Source: Paramecium sonneborni
Lineage: Eukaryota > Ciliophora > Oligohymenophorea > Peniculida > Parameciidae
DNA: 64,000 nt
Assembly: GCA_905182985.1 (NCBI GenBank)
Contig: CAJJDN010000045.1
Coordinates: 239,206-303,205 of the forward strand
Reading direction: 5' to 3'
The notes below the pieces were generated by a model. That model was not told the origin of the DNA. It saw nothing but the letters and a program-made list of their open reading frames with translations, and did no database searches. The translations under genes were made by a program, and so were the position numbers. Below, piece after piece: positions 38,341-50,633 of the stretch (positions are counted from its first letter, which is position 1; each line of letters starts with the position of its first letter).

Positions 38341-41300
38341 TCATAAAAGTTAATCAGCATCAGACACTTCTTCTTTATTTATGGATTAATTCTAAAATAA
38401 ATTTATGCATTTTTTACAATAATTCCAACACTATTAAATAACTTATCTTCCATTTATTCTGCCACTGGATCATCAGGCAGTTTTTCATCTTCCTCAACTT
38501 AATTTTACAAAGGCTTACTTTAGACTAAGGCTGGATTATTAAACTTATTATGATCTGTACCATCTTCAAATTTTTCATCACCATATTCATCTTCAACTTT
38601 CGATGATTTTATAACTTAAGCATCATTTTCATTTTTTTCATTCTCTATTTGAATATCTTATTAAACCTACTATTATAATTGTAATTAATTGTTTTTCTAT
38701 TATGCTTCTTACTCTTATTCTCTTTCTTTTCTTTTTTCCTCTAATATTTTCCTTCCTTCTTCTTTCTATTATTTCTTTTTGTATGCTTTTTAAATTTTAA
38801 CAGCAACATCATCAAGTTCTTGTTATTCTTTTAATTTTAAATCTTCTTCTTTCTTTCTCAATTCTTCTAATCTTTTTTCTTCCTTTAGTTCTTCTAATAA
38901 TTTTTTTCCTTCTGATTTATTTTTTTTATGTCTATATGCTCCTTATATCCTTGATGCTGCCATATTAATTTCCTCTTCCTTTGCTTTAATTTCTTTCTTA
39001 ACTTCCAATTAATCATCAAGTTCTTTTTCAAATTCAAAATCATAATCATCCTCATTATCTTTTTTATCTTTCTTTTCTTTTGAACCTTTTTTTTAGTTTT
39101 ATGAATCTCTTTCATTTCTTTTACTTTCTAACATCTATTTTGCTTCATCAATTTTTTTTTTATCTTTAAAAGCTTATTAAATTCTTAGTGCACTTTCCTC
39201 TTACTCTTTTTTTTATTTTTCTTCTCTCTCCTTTTATCTTCTTATTCTATCCTCTTCTTTTTATTTTTATTCATTAACAAATTTTTCTCTCTTTTTTTAT
39301 TCTAATAATGCCTTAGCTTCTGCTATTTATTTCTTTTTTTAATATGCTATTTATATCTTTAAAGCTGCATCTTCCTCTTCTTTTAAAAGCTTTTCTTTAT
39401 CTTCCTACTCTTACAATAATCTCAATTTTTCTTTTTCTTCTTATTCTTATTATAATCTTAATCTTTCTAATTCTTCTTATTACTTTTTTACTTGTAATTC
39501 TGCTAAATATTATTCTTTTTCCTTCTTTTTTTACTCTAAAATTTTTTTACCCTCTTCTTTTTACTTTTTTTATTTATATGCATTTTATATCAATATTGCT
39601 TTCTCTTCTTCTTCTTTTCTCAATTATTCTTCATATATTCTTTATTCTCTTTCTTTTTCTTTTTATTCTTCTTCATATCTTTTTTATTCTCTTTCTTTTT
39701 CTTTTTATTCTTCTTCTTATCTTCTTCTTAAAAGCTCTTATTCCAGCAATAATTGTTATAATCTTTTTTAATATTCATCCTCCTGTCTTTTTTTATCTTC
39801 TTACTGTTATTTTAATAATTATTCCTACTTCTTCTTTTATTCTTTATCTTCTAAATACTTTCTCTTTTTTTCTTTTTATTCTTCTAGAATCTTCTTACCT
39901 TCCTCTTTTTATTTTTTCTTTTTATAAGCTATTTAAATTTTCATAGCTGCATCTTCAAAATCTTCTTATGGTTTTTATTAATAATCATCAAATTCTTCCT
40001 AATATTCTTCTTCTTCTACATTATTTTTCTTCTATTTTTCTTCTTCTACTTTTACTGAATTTTATGAATTTTTATCTTCATCTTTTTCAAAATAATCATC
40101 ATAATTCTCTTCTTCTTCATCTAATTTCTTTTTTTATGTTACATTTTAATAATTAGGATCATTATCTATTATTTAAGATGAATTTTTAGCATTACTTCTT
40201 ATTTTCACCTATTTAGAAGAATCTGAATTTTAAGTTTATATTTTGATATAATCATTAGGACTATCTTATTTTTATGAATTTGGTGGAGAATTTGATGATT
40301 ATGGATTGATTTATTTTAATTATTGATTTACTTTAACATCATCTCTAAAAAATTATTCCCATTATAAATTTACTAAATCCTTATAAACTGAATAGATATG
40401 AATAAACAACTAATCTTTTTAAAGTTCAGTAATCGAAATTTAAGACTCCAAAATTAACTATTCAAATTATCTTATATTTATATATTCTTAATTTGGAAAT
40501 TTGTATTTAAATTTTCTTGTCAGTTCTTCTTTATTTTTTTATAATGTCTAATTTATATAAATATTCTATTTACTTTTCGAATTTCTTAATAAATTGATGA
40601 TCCATCATATGTTATATAATCTTAAATAAGTGATAAAATCATATTTTTAAATCTATTAGCACTAACCATTTTCTAAATTGGTTAATCATATCCATCACTT
40701 TTCAATAATGCTTTTGCAAATTTTTATGCTTTATTTGCATCCATATCTAATTTAGTTTTCAAAAATTCAACAACTCCATTTTCATTAAGTCTTCCTTTAT
40801 TTAAAGAAGACAATTTCTTTAATATAAGTAATTTAATACTTCTTTAAATTTTGCAAATGGAATATTATCCAAAAATAATTAGCAACGAATTTCATCTGCA
40901 TAACACTAAGCTAATTCTTAATCAAGTAAAATAGAATCTGTACTATTATTTTATCTTAATTATTCCTATTATTATAACTATACTATTTATTATTATTAAG
41001 AATTATTATTATTATTATTATTATTATTAAAATTTTTAGGACTAGATGATTATTGTTGCTAAAGATTTCTTCCCTATTTTTATTCTAATTATTTTCTATT
41101 GTCTGATTAAAATTTCTTTAATTGTTACTCTAATTTTTGAATTCTCTCTTTTTATTCTTCTACCAAATAATTCAACTTAGTTCTCTCTTCTATATCTCTA
41201 TCAATCTCCTCCTAACTGATTATATATTAACCATTCGTTCCTCTCTTCTTAAATACTTATAATTTCTAATTTAACATCTACATATCTCTTGCCTATTTAT

Positions 41301-42253
41301 TTATTTATTTCTATTATTATTGCACTTAAACTTCTAATTATGTATTCCTCTCTTCATAAAGTCTAAAATCCATAATTATTTTACTTGACTATTTAAACCA
41401 ATTCCTAATTATCCTTCAAATAGGTTTCATTCTACTATTACAACTCTTTTACAAATTCATTATTTGTTGATTACTCCTGAGCATGACTATGATATTAATA
41501 ATTTTACTTTTATTATTACTATAATATTTCATCACGTTCCTTTAATAGTTCTCTTAATCTCTATAGTTCCTCATATACTTCTCTAATTTCAGCCTTAATT
41601 ATTATTCATTTTATACATCCATCTCTTAGAATTTGCTTACTTTTGCATTTTTCTTATAATTTTATATTATAATCTCTTTTTCTCTTAACTCATTTTGTTA
41701 CTCTTTTATTTATCTTTTCATTTATAGAAATAAAGATGTCTAACAATATCAATATATTATTCTAACCTCAACTCCCAATTTCATCTATACATTTTTCAAA
41801 TTACCATTATTTTGAAAATCCTCAATTATTCTCTCGTATTTTTATATCGTTTTCTATGAATAAATATTTAGCTTATACTTCTTATTATAAAATTGTAGTC
41901 CTTAATTAATAATTGTCTGTCTTTAAGTGATTGATTTGTGTCTTAGCTTATGATAAATGCTCAAAAAGTCTTTCTTTATCAAACACCTCCATATTATTTC
42001 TAAAAAAATCAGTTTCTTGTTAAATCTATCTAGCTCTTATCTCATTCTAACCACTCTATGGTCTATCTTCCATCAAGTTATTCACTTTTACTTTTTTCAC
42101 ACTTCTTAAAATCAATTAAGTTACATTTTAAATCCTTTTATAGAATTTCCATAAGGTTGACTAGGAGGTATTTTTTAATTAGGATTTTTAGCTGATTGAG
42201 CTCGAATAGCTTTCTATTAATTTCAATAAGCTACATACTTATCTCTCCGACAT
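38341..42253 (-). CDS. Large coiled-coil protein with EF-hand-like region and about six IQ motifs
   Basis: ATG 42251-42253 to TGA 38341-38343. Nine introns are placed: 42214-42238, 42105-42124 (or 42102-42124), 41854-41878, 41740-41766, 41594-41616, 41363-41384, 40817-40839, 40548-40573 and 38392-38417. The result is about 1,231 residues in one frame. Order: disordered start (KIPPSQPYGNSIKG), coiled coil (to about 350), Asn/Gln runs, a helical module with Asp-rich loops (LNENGVVEFLKTKLDMD) near 400-500, then from about 700 charged single-helix segments between IQ motifs (AAMKIQIAYKKKK, AASRIQGAYRHKK, VAVKIQKAYKKK). IQ motifs bind calmodulin or EF-hand light chains. A ciliary or cortical Ca2+-linked scaffold is inferred. 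Confidence 0.9.
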
Positions 42254-42380
42254 GTGAATTAATAATTAATTATATTTATAAAGCAATTACATTTGTATAA
42301 AAATTGTATCTTATATCAAATAGCTTAATAACAGTAAGGATCATTTATTCATTTTAAAATGTACTTTTTTTTTAATATTT

Positions 42381-43300
42381 TCATTATTTTTCTATACTTA
42401 TTTAAATTAGCAATATTTCATAATCATTTTCACCTGAGCATTTTTACTTCTTTTCTAAATTTTTCTTACTTCTCTTAATTTTAATTAAAGAATAATAATT
42501 TATTAAATATTTTGCACTCTAATCATATTAATCAATTTTATTATTAGAAAACACACAACAGTATCAATTTTTCTATTCTTTTTTTAATGAAGTTAAATAA
42601 ATAAATACTTCTCTATTTGCTTTTTCAATCTTTTAAAGCATATTGTAAAAATATATAACGAATCTCTGCTAATAATAAAATTTATTAAGATTCTTATTTA
42701 TTGCAGATAAATTTATCATCAGATGTCTATAACTCTTAAATTCAAAATTTATTATGAATAACTTTTTATTATGGTTTTGAAGAGCTTTTATAAATACAAA
42801 AATCATTTTTATTTTGCTCTATTATTGAGAAAAAAAAATTTTGGAATTTTGAATTTTATATGATTTACCAGAGTTTACACATGCATTTCCCAAACATATC
42901 TTTTGATAAAGGTTTCTTAATTGTTATTTTATTATTTCTGGTTCATCCAATCTAATGACTTCTATATTCGGAATATTTATACAGTCATCATCATTAAAAA
43001 TATAATTTTTATAGAGGATAATAATTCAATAACTTTCTTTATTTTTTCAAGTTCAAATGCTAATTTTTTTAATTACCTCTATTATCTTCTCTATCTTACT
43101 ATTCATCAATTTTCAAAAGTACATCAATATAAACGATTTTTAATCATTTATTAACGAATAATTTATTCCTTTCTTATGAATTCGTCTTTCCTATTTGTAT
43201 TTTTGAATACATTTTGTGATTAGATTACTTTTTAATTTTTTGTTTTCTTAATTATACTGTTAGATTGATTAATTCTTCATCATCAATTTTAATTTTATAA
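42381..43300 (-). pseudogene. Degenerate kinesin-motor-like gene
   Basis: A minus-strand frame reads CINIPNIEVIRLDEPEIIKQ, LYQKICLGNACVNSGKSYKI and then KALQNHNKKLFIINFEF. The [AG]xxxxGK[ST] P-loop (ACVNSGKS) with NAC before and SYKIQ after, and the following strand, recall the kinesin motor, but the FAYGQT part of the loop is missing. Introns of about 31 and 38 nt restore the tail to TGA 42381-42383 (RSKKNLEKKQKCSGENDYE). The 5' part is unclear: blocks AFELEKIKKVIELLSS and KIDDEELINLTVQL lie in other frames, and no convincing start was found. It may be a highly diverged kinesin or a decaying one. Confidence 0.4.
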
Positions 43301-43428
43301 TTTGAATATAATATACAATATAAGTTTCAATTTTCTATCATCAATTATTATTTACTCTATTAAGTAAAAATATAAATATTGAATAAATTATCTTTGTCTT
43401 TAATTAGGAATATTATTTTATTTAATAT

Positions 43429-45001
43429 ATGAAATTCAGTCAAACTCCAAAATCAACTATTACAGAAAATTTTAATCCACCTCCTGGTTATTATATTGGG
43501 AATGATCTAAATGATATGTTAAATACAATAAAAACTAAACCACCTTAATAATAATTCTCAAGATCAGATCGATTTGGAGAAATTTAAACAAATATTAATG
43601 CTTAAAGTAAAACAGTAGAAGGATTTGACAAAATTGCTTATTAAGCCTCTTTAAAGCATTCCTTTCAAAATTAGAAATTAAAGGATCGTAATTACGTTTA
43701 TTAAGCATAAGTATGTAAGTTTTATTAAAATATTATAGTCTTAGCAATAATTGAAAAAGACTTAAGAAGTTGATAAGAAAATGAAGAATTTGCTTATCAA
43801 ATAAATGGATAATTGTTTGAATTAGCAATTAGAAATTGCACCTTCAGGATAATGTATTTTAGATAAATCTAAACTGTTGCAAAAATTATAAACTATTGCT
43901 CCATTATAAGTATAAATAATGAAGTAAAATATTAGCCTCCAGGACCTGGACATTATAATTCAAATGAATCTTTTGTAAAACCAAGAGTTAGAGGCACTAT
44001 CATAAAAGAGGACAGTAAAAGAACGACATTTTAAGAGCCTTTTTTGACAGCTGATGTTATTTATGGAAAATAATTAACAAATAATGGGTAAAATGAATCT
44101 GAACCCAATTTAACATAAAAGTAAAAATAGAAGAAAATGAAATTTATTTAAGGAGATGAATATAATTTAGAAAAATTATTTGAAAAAGATAAGAAAAAGA
44201 AAGAAAGATAAACAGCTCCACCACCTGGATATTATGAAATTGAATCATAATTTGGAAAAATTACAGAATTAAATTATTAAAATTAATGTTTTGATAGTAG
44301 AGAACCAAGATTTAAATATAATCCAGATGAAAATCCTGGACCTGGATAATATAAAACTGATAATTAATTTAATGAATCTGGAGGATATATGTCAAAACTA
44401 CCTAGATAACCTCCAAAAGATAATATGATTGTTCCTGTTGGTAATTACATTGTTTAAGATTTATAAAAACCTTAAAGAAAAGATGGACTCTTTCCTTCAA
44501 GTTTTGGATCTGGATCAAAAAGAATGAAGGAAGTAATTGTTAATAATGATATTCCTGGTCCTGGTAGTTATGATAATTTAGTTTTAAAAAAGAAACAGTT
44601 TAAATATGTATTTAGAAAGAAAGAGAAAAGACCTATGATTGAGAAATATCCAGAATCATTTGGATTATCAGTAGCAAAAGAATTGGTATCAATAAATACA
44701 ACAAAAGAACGTAGTAAATCACTATAAAAACCAGTATAATAAAAAACTTAATTAGTAATAATCTTCTATGTTTTCTTCAAGTGTCCAAAGATTTAAAGAT
44801 AAAAAGATAACAGAAGAATTAGGTCCAGGAAGTTATACATAACATGATTAATTTACAAAAACAACATTTAATAAAGGAAATGATATATTTGGAAAAGGAT
44901 AAAGAATATAGTAATAATAGATGTAAGAGATTGGTCCTGGTGCTTATGATGGTGATTACAGAATTCTAAAGAAAAATTTCGTAAGAGATGTTCATTTTTG
45001 A
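43429..45001 (+). CDS. Sperm-tail PG-rich (STPGR/SHIPPO) repeat protein
   Basis: ATG 43429-43431 to TGA 44999-45001 with introns 43711-43738, 43910-43935 and 44734-44755 gives exactly 498 residues. Repeats of the form P-G-P-G-x-Y occur along the length: FNPPPGYYIG, PPGPGHYNSNESF, APPPGYYEIES, NPGPGQYKTDNQF, IPGPGSYDNL, LGPGSYTQHDQF and IGPGAYDGDYR. This is the STPGR pattern found in proteins inside ciliary and flagellar microtubules. Linkers are Lys/Gln-rich. The first intron must be 28 nt, since the 24-nt alternative breaks the frame. Confidence 0.92.
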
Positions 45002-45021
45002 CTTTTTTTAATATATTTAAA

Positions 45022-45902
45022 TCATTTAAACACATTTTAAATCTTTTCTTTAAATAGATCTGCTTTTTCTTTTTCTTTAAACATAACTTTAAGAGAGTCT
45101 ATTTAAACAGGATCTTTATTTTGTGATTAAGTCATCTGTTATTATTTTCTGCTAATAGCCCTTAATAATACATTTTCTTATTTTGAACCCAATGGTTTAA
45201 TTTCAGAAATACCTTTAAATAATTGTCCTGTATATAAAATTTATTAGATTTAATTCCTACAAAATAATAATGATCGATAATACCTATATATAAAGTAAAA
45301 AGAATCACTCTCTTTTGATTTCTCTAAAGCGACAGTTCCTTTTTCTAGAACATCGTTAGTATTTCTTCTAAATTTTTCAATATCAGACACAAATAATTAA
45401 TCAGTTTAAGTTGAATAATCATATTTCATTTCAATTTATTTTGGTTCTTCATCATCTGGTTTTTATTCCTCTTCCCCTCCTAAATTATTATTATATCTAT
45501 AAATATACCTACATCTTCTGCACCATCACTATCATCTGATTTATGAACTTTAAAATCTATACCAAATAAAGATGGACCAGGTTTAGTTAAATCAATCCCA
45601 TTATTATTTGGCTCTTATTTATTTATATTGGCAAACAATCCTGTATTTGGTTAAGATGAACCAAACAAACTTCCATTTTGATTTAAAGTCATTCCCAAAG
45701 TATTAAATAAATTGGTTCCATTATTTTTAAATAAAGATTCTAATTAACCTCCATCTTTCTTTTCACTTGTTTATGTCTCTTATTTTTCTTATTTTTTATC
45801 CTAAATTTAATTAGAATCCTTTTCTTATTAAGGTTCAATGTCTTCAACTCCTTTTATAGAATCATCTAATTTCGACTTCAAATCAACTGAATGTTCAGCC
45901 AT
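45022..45902 (-). CDS. FG/RanBP1-domain nucleoporin-like protein (Nup50-type)
   Basis: ATG 45900-45902 to TGA 45022-45024 with introns 45480-45508 and 45257-45283 gives 274 residues. The N-terminal half is Gln/Asn-rich with FG-type patches (LFGSSQPNTGLFAN, SLFGIDF). The C-terminal half fits a RanBP1-type Ran-binding domain: EKFRRNTNDVLEKGTVALEK, a strand DSFYFIYR, LLRAIS. This pairing is seen in Nup50 and related nucleoporins at the nuclear basket. The domain is diverged and the call is by pattern. It converges with the PG-rich gene, with 20 bp between stops. Confidence 0.7.
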
Positions 45903-45991
45903 ATTACAATTAAAATAATTAAATTTATAAAAGTTCCTATTTAATTTTCTAAAATCATTATTTTATTTATATTCTATTTAATAATCTTATA

Positions 45992-46779
45992 TCATTCCCA
46001 ATTACCACCTGTCCATCTTGCCTTTATTTCTAAAGTTTCTCCACAAGGTATTGATAATTATTCTAAAGTTCTGTTAGATTTCACTCCCTAAAGTGGTATA
46101 TCATTTTAATAAAGGTCTAAATCAACTATAGATCTATTTTAATTCTATTTATTACCTATCCTAAAATCCAAAATATTTAAAAAGTTAATCTTTTATATCA
46201 TTTATTGTATTATTCTTTGATAAATTTTTTAATTCAAATCCTTGTTTACTTAAGTTAGCTGTTGTCTTGAATCTCAAAAAAAACTATCCTGTAGTATTTA
46301 ATAATTATGAATTAGGATTTAAATCCATGACTGATGGTTACTATTTTATTTATTATGATCCTTATATCTATTTTTAAGATTCATCTATTTTTTATTATGA
46401 TTTTTTTAATTCTTACGAGTCGTCAAACTAAGGAGGTTCACTATCGATTAATGATGGTTATGATTTTATTGCTGTATCATACTCAATGAATTCCTCTTCT
46501 CTCAATATTAGTAATTCTACAGGTGCACCTTAAAGAGCAATCATTGGAAAGAAGACTTCTAATGATTTATTTAGATCGTCTCCTTTACATAAGATTGATC
46601 TATCTGGCAAGTATACTCCTGGATTATTTAACATTTATAATTTTCTATTTTTATTCACATTTTTTTTACGCGTATCCTCCCTCAATTGTGTACTTTATAA
46701 TCTCTTTTAGATTTGTCTTTGGATTTATCTAGGCAGTCAAACTCCTTCCACAGTATTTTACAGATACTCTTATGTTCAT
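45992..46779 (-). CDS. Protein with two ubiquitin-like folds and a C-terminal Gly-Gly
   Basis: ATG 46777-46779 to TGA 45992-45994 with introns 46645-46669 and 46134-46155 gives 246 residues. The N-terminus (MNIRVSVKYCGRSLTAQI, then TNLKEIIKYTIEGG) looks like a ubiquitin-type beta-grasp start. After an acidic Gln-rich linker a second one begins (FFLRFKTTANLS, NTINDIKDQLFKYFGF). It ends NRTLEQLSIPCGETLEIKARW-TGG followed only by NWE and stop. A Gly-Gly three residues from the end resembles precursors of conjugated ubiquitin-like modifiers, but processing is inferred. A related C-terminus occurs in the broken gene at 53743-55095. Confidence 0.75.
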
Positions 46780-46849
46780 TCGTCAATTAATTTATAATAT
46801 AATTTCTATTAATAACTCTCAATAAATATTATCAATTAAATTAATATAT

Positions 46850-47710
46850 TCAAAATTCTTACAAATCCATATCAAGATCCCTATCATTATTAATTTTTAG
46901 CATTTCTTAATCTTCATCATTTACATATTAATTATTGTTGCTTACTTCTTAATTCATAATTTCTCTGATATTATCTATCATTTTTTATAAGTAAGTCTTG
47001 TGGCTTTTTAAAGAGTTTATATAAATTATCTTTAAGTTTTCAAGCTATACACAAGTTTCTATTTATCCCAAAGGCTCAATTATTTATTCTTTATTTAAAA
47101 GTATAAACATGTTTTATACAAGCTAAGGTACTTAATCTAATTATTTAGATTTTTAAATTAGGTTATCAGCAATATATTCGGAAGTATAATTATTTTCAAA
47201 ATAAATTAAAATCTCTATTAATTCATAATAAAAAGCTTCATTTAATAAAAATTTTATGTTTCTTATAATAGAATTCCATTTTTCATTAATTAAAGTTTAT
47301 TTCTAATACCCTAATTTAAATAAATTGTTATTTCTAAAAAAATAAACAATGTTTAATTTTGTGCATTACCAACCAAACAAACTTTTGGCAATACGTTCCA
47401 AATAATCATAGAGAAGTCTAGTGTTTTGAATAACTTGATATTTTTATTATTTTTATTTAATCTTTTCATCCTACAATTTATTTTTTTTAATTCTGTTTGT
47501 TCCTGCTAAATGTAAACTTACATGCCTTCCTATACTAATTAAATACGAAATTAAATTTTTTTCTACCTTTTAATAACTCCAAATTTTTGGTAAATCAATA
47601 TCCTGTATAGCTTTACTTATTCCTACAGGTTTGCCAACCTCTTTCTTGGTTCGCTTATTACATTCAGCAATATCTTTTGATTTTTCCTTAGATATACTTT
47701 TTTTTATCAT
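46850..47710 (-). CDS. Unknown 286-residue protein
   Basis: ATG 47708-47710 to TGA 46850-46852 is one intron-free frame. The N-terminus is Lys-rich (MIKKSISKEKSKDIAECNKR). The rest is helical with a Gln/Lys segment (KLQDEKIKQKQQKYQ) and an acidic end (NDRDLDMDLQEF). No family is recognised. The neighbour at 47863-48672 has a similar KxGKPxG motif near its start (GKPVGISK here, GKPKGMNS there), which may mark distant duplicates. Confidence 0.65.
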
Positions 47711-47838
47711 TTAAAAAATTATTATTCCTAATTAACAGGTATGTAAATCTTAATAACTAAAATTTATTATTTTAATAGAATTATTGAAAAAAAAATAATT
47801 AAATATTTTAAAAATATATTATCCTAGATTAATATTTA

Positions 47839-47880
47839 TCAATCTTATTTATATTAAATTTTTCAATCTTATTTATATTA
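47839..47880. repeat. 18-bp direct repeat at a stop codon
   Basis: The 18-bp unit tcaatcttatttatatta occurs at 47839-47856 and 47863-47880. The second copy contains the TGA (minus) of the gene at 47863-48672; the first supplies a further TGA 24 bp downstream. Confidence 0.85.
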
Positions 47881-48672
47881 ACAATCATCTTCATCATCTA
47901 TCTACATGCATGCCAATAATTCATTGACATATGTTTCATAATCTAGTTTTGTTGATGGTTTATTGTAAAATTCTTGATAATAAGTCTCTACCTTTTATTC
48001 AAATTTTTTTTTTTCTAGTAAATCTGTGTCATTTTAGAATTAGATTAAATATTTAGTAAAAAGACTTTGCAAAATAGTCTCAGCATCCTTTAAATTCTTA
48101 TTATTGTTTTCATGAAAAAAGTTATGAAGGTTAAATACTTACAATAAACCATCCTGATATCGCAAATACTAATGGTATTCATTTAAAAATTTTTAATTTA
48201 ACATTGGCGCTAATTTTTATAAAGGAGGATAATTTCCATAAATTTCATAGTTATTTATCAGAACTGGAACACCATCTATAATCTAAAATTCAGGATGAGT
48301 AGAGCTAAAAAAGAAAACAATACAATTTTTATTAGAATTTTGTGTAACTAGACAATAATCACCTATGAGTTTTGCTATTTGTATTTCAATATTATTAAGA
48401 AATATCCCAGGTATCTCTTGTTAGTTTTGTTTCTTTTTTCCTTTAATTTACATATTCTAATCTTAAACTGGCTTTTTTGTTCCTGTTTGTTAAAAACAAA
48501 TAAATCTTCCAAGCCGAGAAAGAGTTTAAATAGCTTATGTGCTCTATTAGTTAGAACTCCAAGCATTAGTTTTCTCTAATGGTTTTGAAGAATTCATTCC
48601 CTTTGGCTTACCTATTTTATTAGTCTTTTTCTCATTGGATTGATTAGAAGATTTTTAGGTCTATTATTACAT
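47863..48672 (-). CDS. Unknown 269-residue protein
   Basis: ATG 48670-48672 to TGA 47863-47865, open without introns. The start is Gln-rich and disordered (MQQQTQKSSNQSNEKK). A folded middle has hydrophobic strands (AKLIGDYCLVTQNS, NCIVFFFSSTHPEF, IIDGVPVLINNYEIYGNYPP), then helices, and an acidic end (CMQIDDEDDC). Family not recognised. An ATG slightly upstream (MKKIINDINK) is in another frame and is not used. Confidence 0.7.
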
Positions 48673-48748
48673 TTTTTTATTTTATTAATATCATTAATTA
48701 TTTTCTTCATTATACATTTAAAGCTTTTATTAGACAACAATTAATCTC

Positions 48749-50553
48749 TCAGCTAGGGTCTATTTCTATTAATCTAATAAAATTATCATATACTTATTAT
48801 AATTCTAAGGTATTTTTTTCATTTAAGACAATCTTTTCGTATTCTTCTAAAAAAGCTATTTTTTACTAAATTTTTTCCATTTAAATATTAATGATAGCAT
48901 TAATACATTAATTTAGTTTAGATTCTTCTTTTACAATTTCAGATTCTGCCTTTTTGATTGAATCTTCTTTGAAATGTGCAATTAAATTTTTATCTAGGTC
49001 ATTCTTTTATTACATAAAAAATTACTAATGAATTTTATAAATTTGTTTATTATTGAAATAATTCTTTATGTGGACTACCGTTGCATAATATTTCACCATT
49101 AGGTTATTTAGATTCCTCTACTTAATTAAAGTGTTTATGAAATATAGATATATGATAAGCATAAAGATTTGAAGAATCCGAAAATATTTAAGGCTAATAT
49201 TTACATTCAAAAATAATACTTCTTCACTAGCTATCTTACTAGCCAAATCATAAATAGTCCATTTTTACAATTATTCCTACCCTTCTAAGGAACGAATCAT
49301 TGAAGATTACTTTTTTAAAGGATGCATTAAAAAATTAATCAGAACTTAAACAACATCTAATTTTGTTTTTCTATTCTCATTAAGAAATTCTGTAATTTTA
49401 TCCCAACTTATTTCTGAATTTTCTTAGATGTAAGTTAACATATCACATAATTCCTTATCACTTAGTTATGAATCTAATTGTTCTGTTTAATCAATTTATA
49501 TATTAATATTTTTCAATTTTTCTTCAATATCAGTTCTAAAAAAATCCTCTGCACAAAGAATGTTTGGAAAATGATTATTTCCATAACATTTAATACATAG
49601 AATAATTTCTTTAACATCCTTTATAGGTTTTTATTGGTACCAAACTAAATTACATTTCATTTAGCATGAGTCGCAAATAGGCCTAATATTATTTTATCTT
49701 GTAACCTTAATTTAAGTGATAAAGCTCTAACAGAATCAATAATTTATTATTCACTTAATTAAAATTGTTGTGAATTATTTTTAGATTAAAATAATTCATG
49801 AAATAAATTATCAGGAATAGCAGGTTAAGGTAAGATTTTATTTGAATATTGATCTGAATCGACTTGGGAGTTAATAATTCCCCAATGATTTAAAAATCCA
49901 TGAATTCTAACAATTGTACATGCATCAGCTGCTAATTGTCTTCTACAAGCAGTAGTTGTTAAGTAAATATTAGGAGTATTATAATATAAATTAATAATAA
50001 AGTTTCTATGTTTTTTATAAAGTAAAGGTGTTTTATATTTGTTTTCTTGATTGAAATATTCTTAGAAATTTTGTTTTTCAATAGAATGAATTTTATCAAT
50101 TCTAAACCAAGATGTACAAGAAGGTACTATAATATCAAATGATCTTTTTTTAGTAACAAAAGGATCAGGAGGGAGAATTTCAAAATTTTAAGGAATAAGT
50201 GATTGATTAATTAATGTTTATTAAATGATGGGTTTATAGGTTGATTATGGAGAGGCATAAATAATGGATTATTTAGGTTATTATACTTAAATAGTTGATT
50301 GGATTCCTGGATTTAATTATGGATATAAGAATGATTGTTAAGGAGAAAGAATAGTTGGATTGATTTGAATTTATTATTATGGTATTTATGGTTAGGAAGA
50401 TAATGGTATAATTTAAGTCTTATTTTTGATCTAAGTATTTGATTGTGGAGGAGTTTATTAAACGATACTTTTTGGTATTCGAACAGTAGTATCAGCATCA
50501 TGAACAATAAATCCATTTGTAACTTTCTTGAGTGTAACTTTAACTTATGGCAT
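48749..50553 (-). CDS. SWI3/SMARCC-type chromatin-remodelling subunit (SWIRM-zinc finger-SANT)
   Basis: ATG 50551-50553 to TGA 48749-48751 with introns 49683-49705, 49194-49219 and 49004-49025 gives 577 residues. After a Gln/Pro-rich N-terminus comes a SWIRM domain (PSCTSWFRIDKIHSIEKQNF, NTPNIYLTTTACRRQL, VRIHGFLNHWGIIN), then a ZZ-like zinc finger (CDSCQMKCNLVWYQ, ILCIKCYGNN), then SANT (LSDKELCDMLTYIQENSEIS, WDKITEFL) and a C-terminal coiled coil (MEKIQQKIAFLEEYEK). This order is that of Swi3/Moira/SMARCC, the scaffold subunits of SWI/SNF remodellers. Its start faces the NDUFA8-like gene across 80 bp. Confidence 0.9.
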
Positions 50554-50633
50554 TTTTTTCTAATTCATTAATATATTTTATATACAAAATTTGTGTATAT
50601 GAAAATTTTCTATTTTAATTAATTTTGTATAAA
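50554..50633. promoter_or_regulatory. Shared divergent promoter region
   Basis: Only 80 bp separate the ATGs of the SMARCC-type gene (minus) and the NDUFA8-like gene (plus), so both upstream regions must overlap here. It is AT-rich; no specific motif is identified. Confidence 0.5.

Noticed and set aside
39344..39946. 200-residue plus-strand ORF rich in Leu, Ile and Phe, resembling a membrane protein
   Set aside because: It is the complement of the Lys/Glu-rich IQ coiled-coil gene; AAA/GAA codons read backwards give Phe and Ser/Leu/Ile runs.
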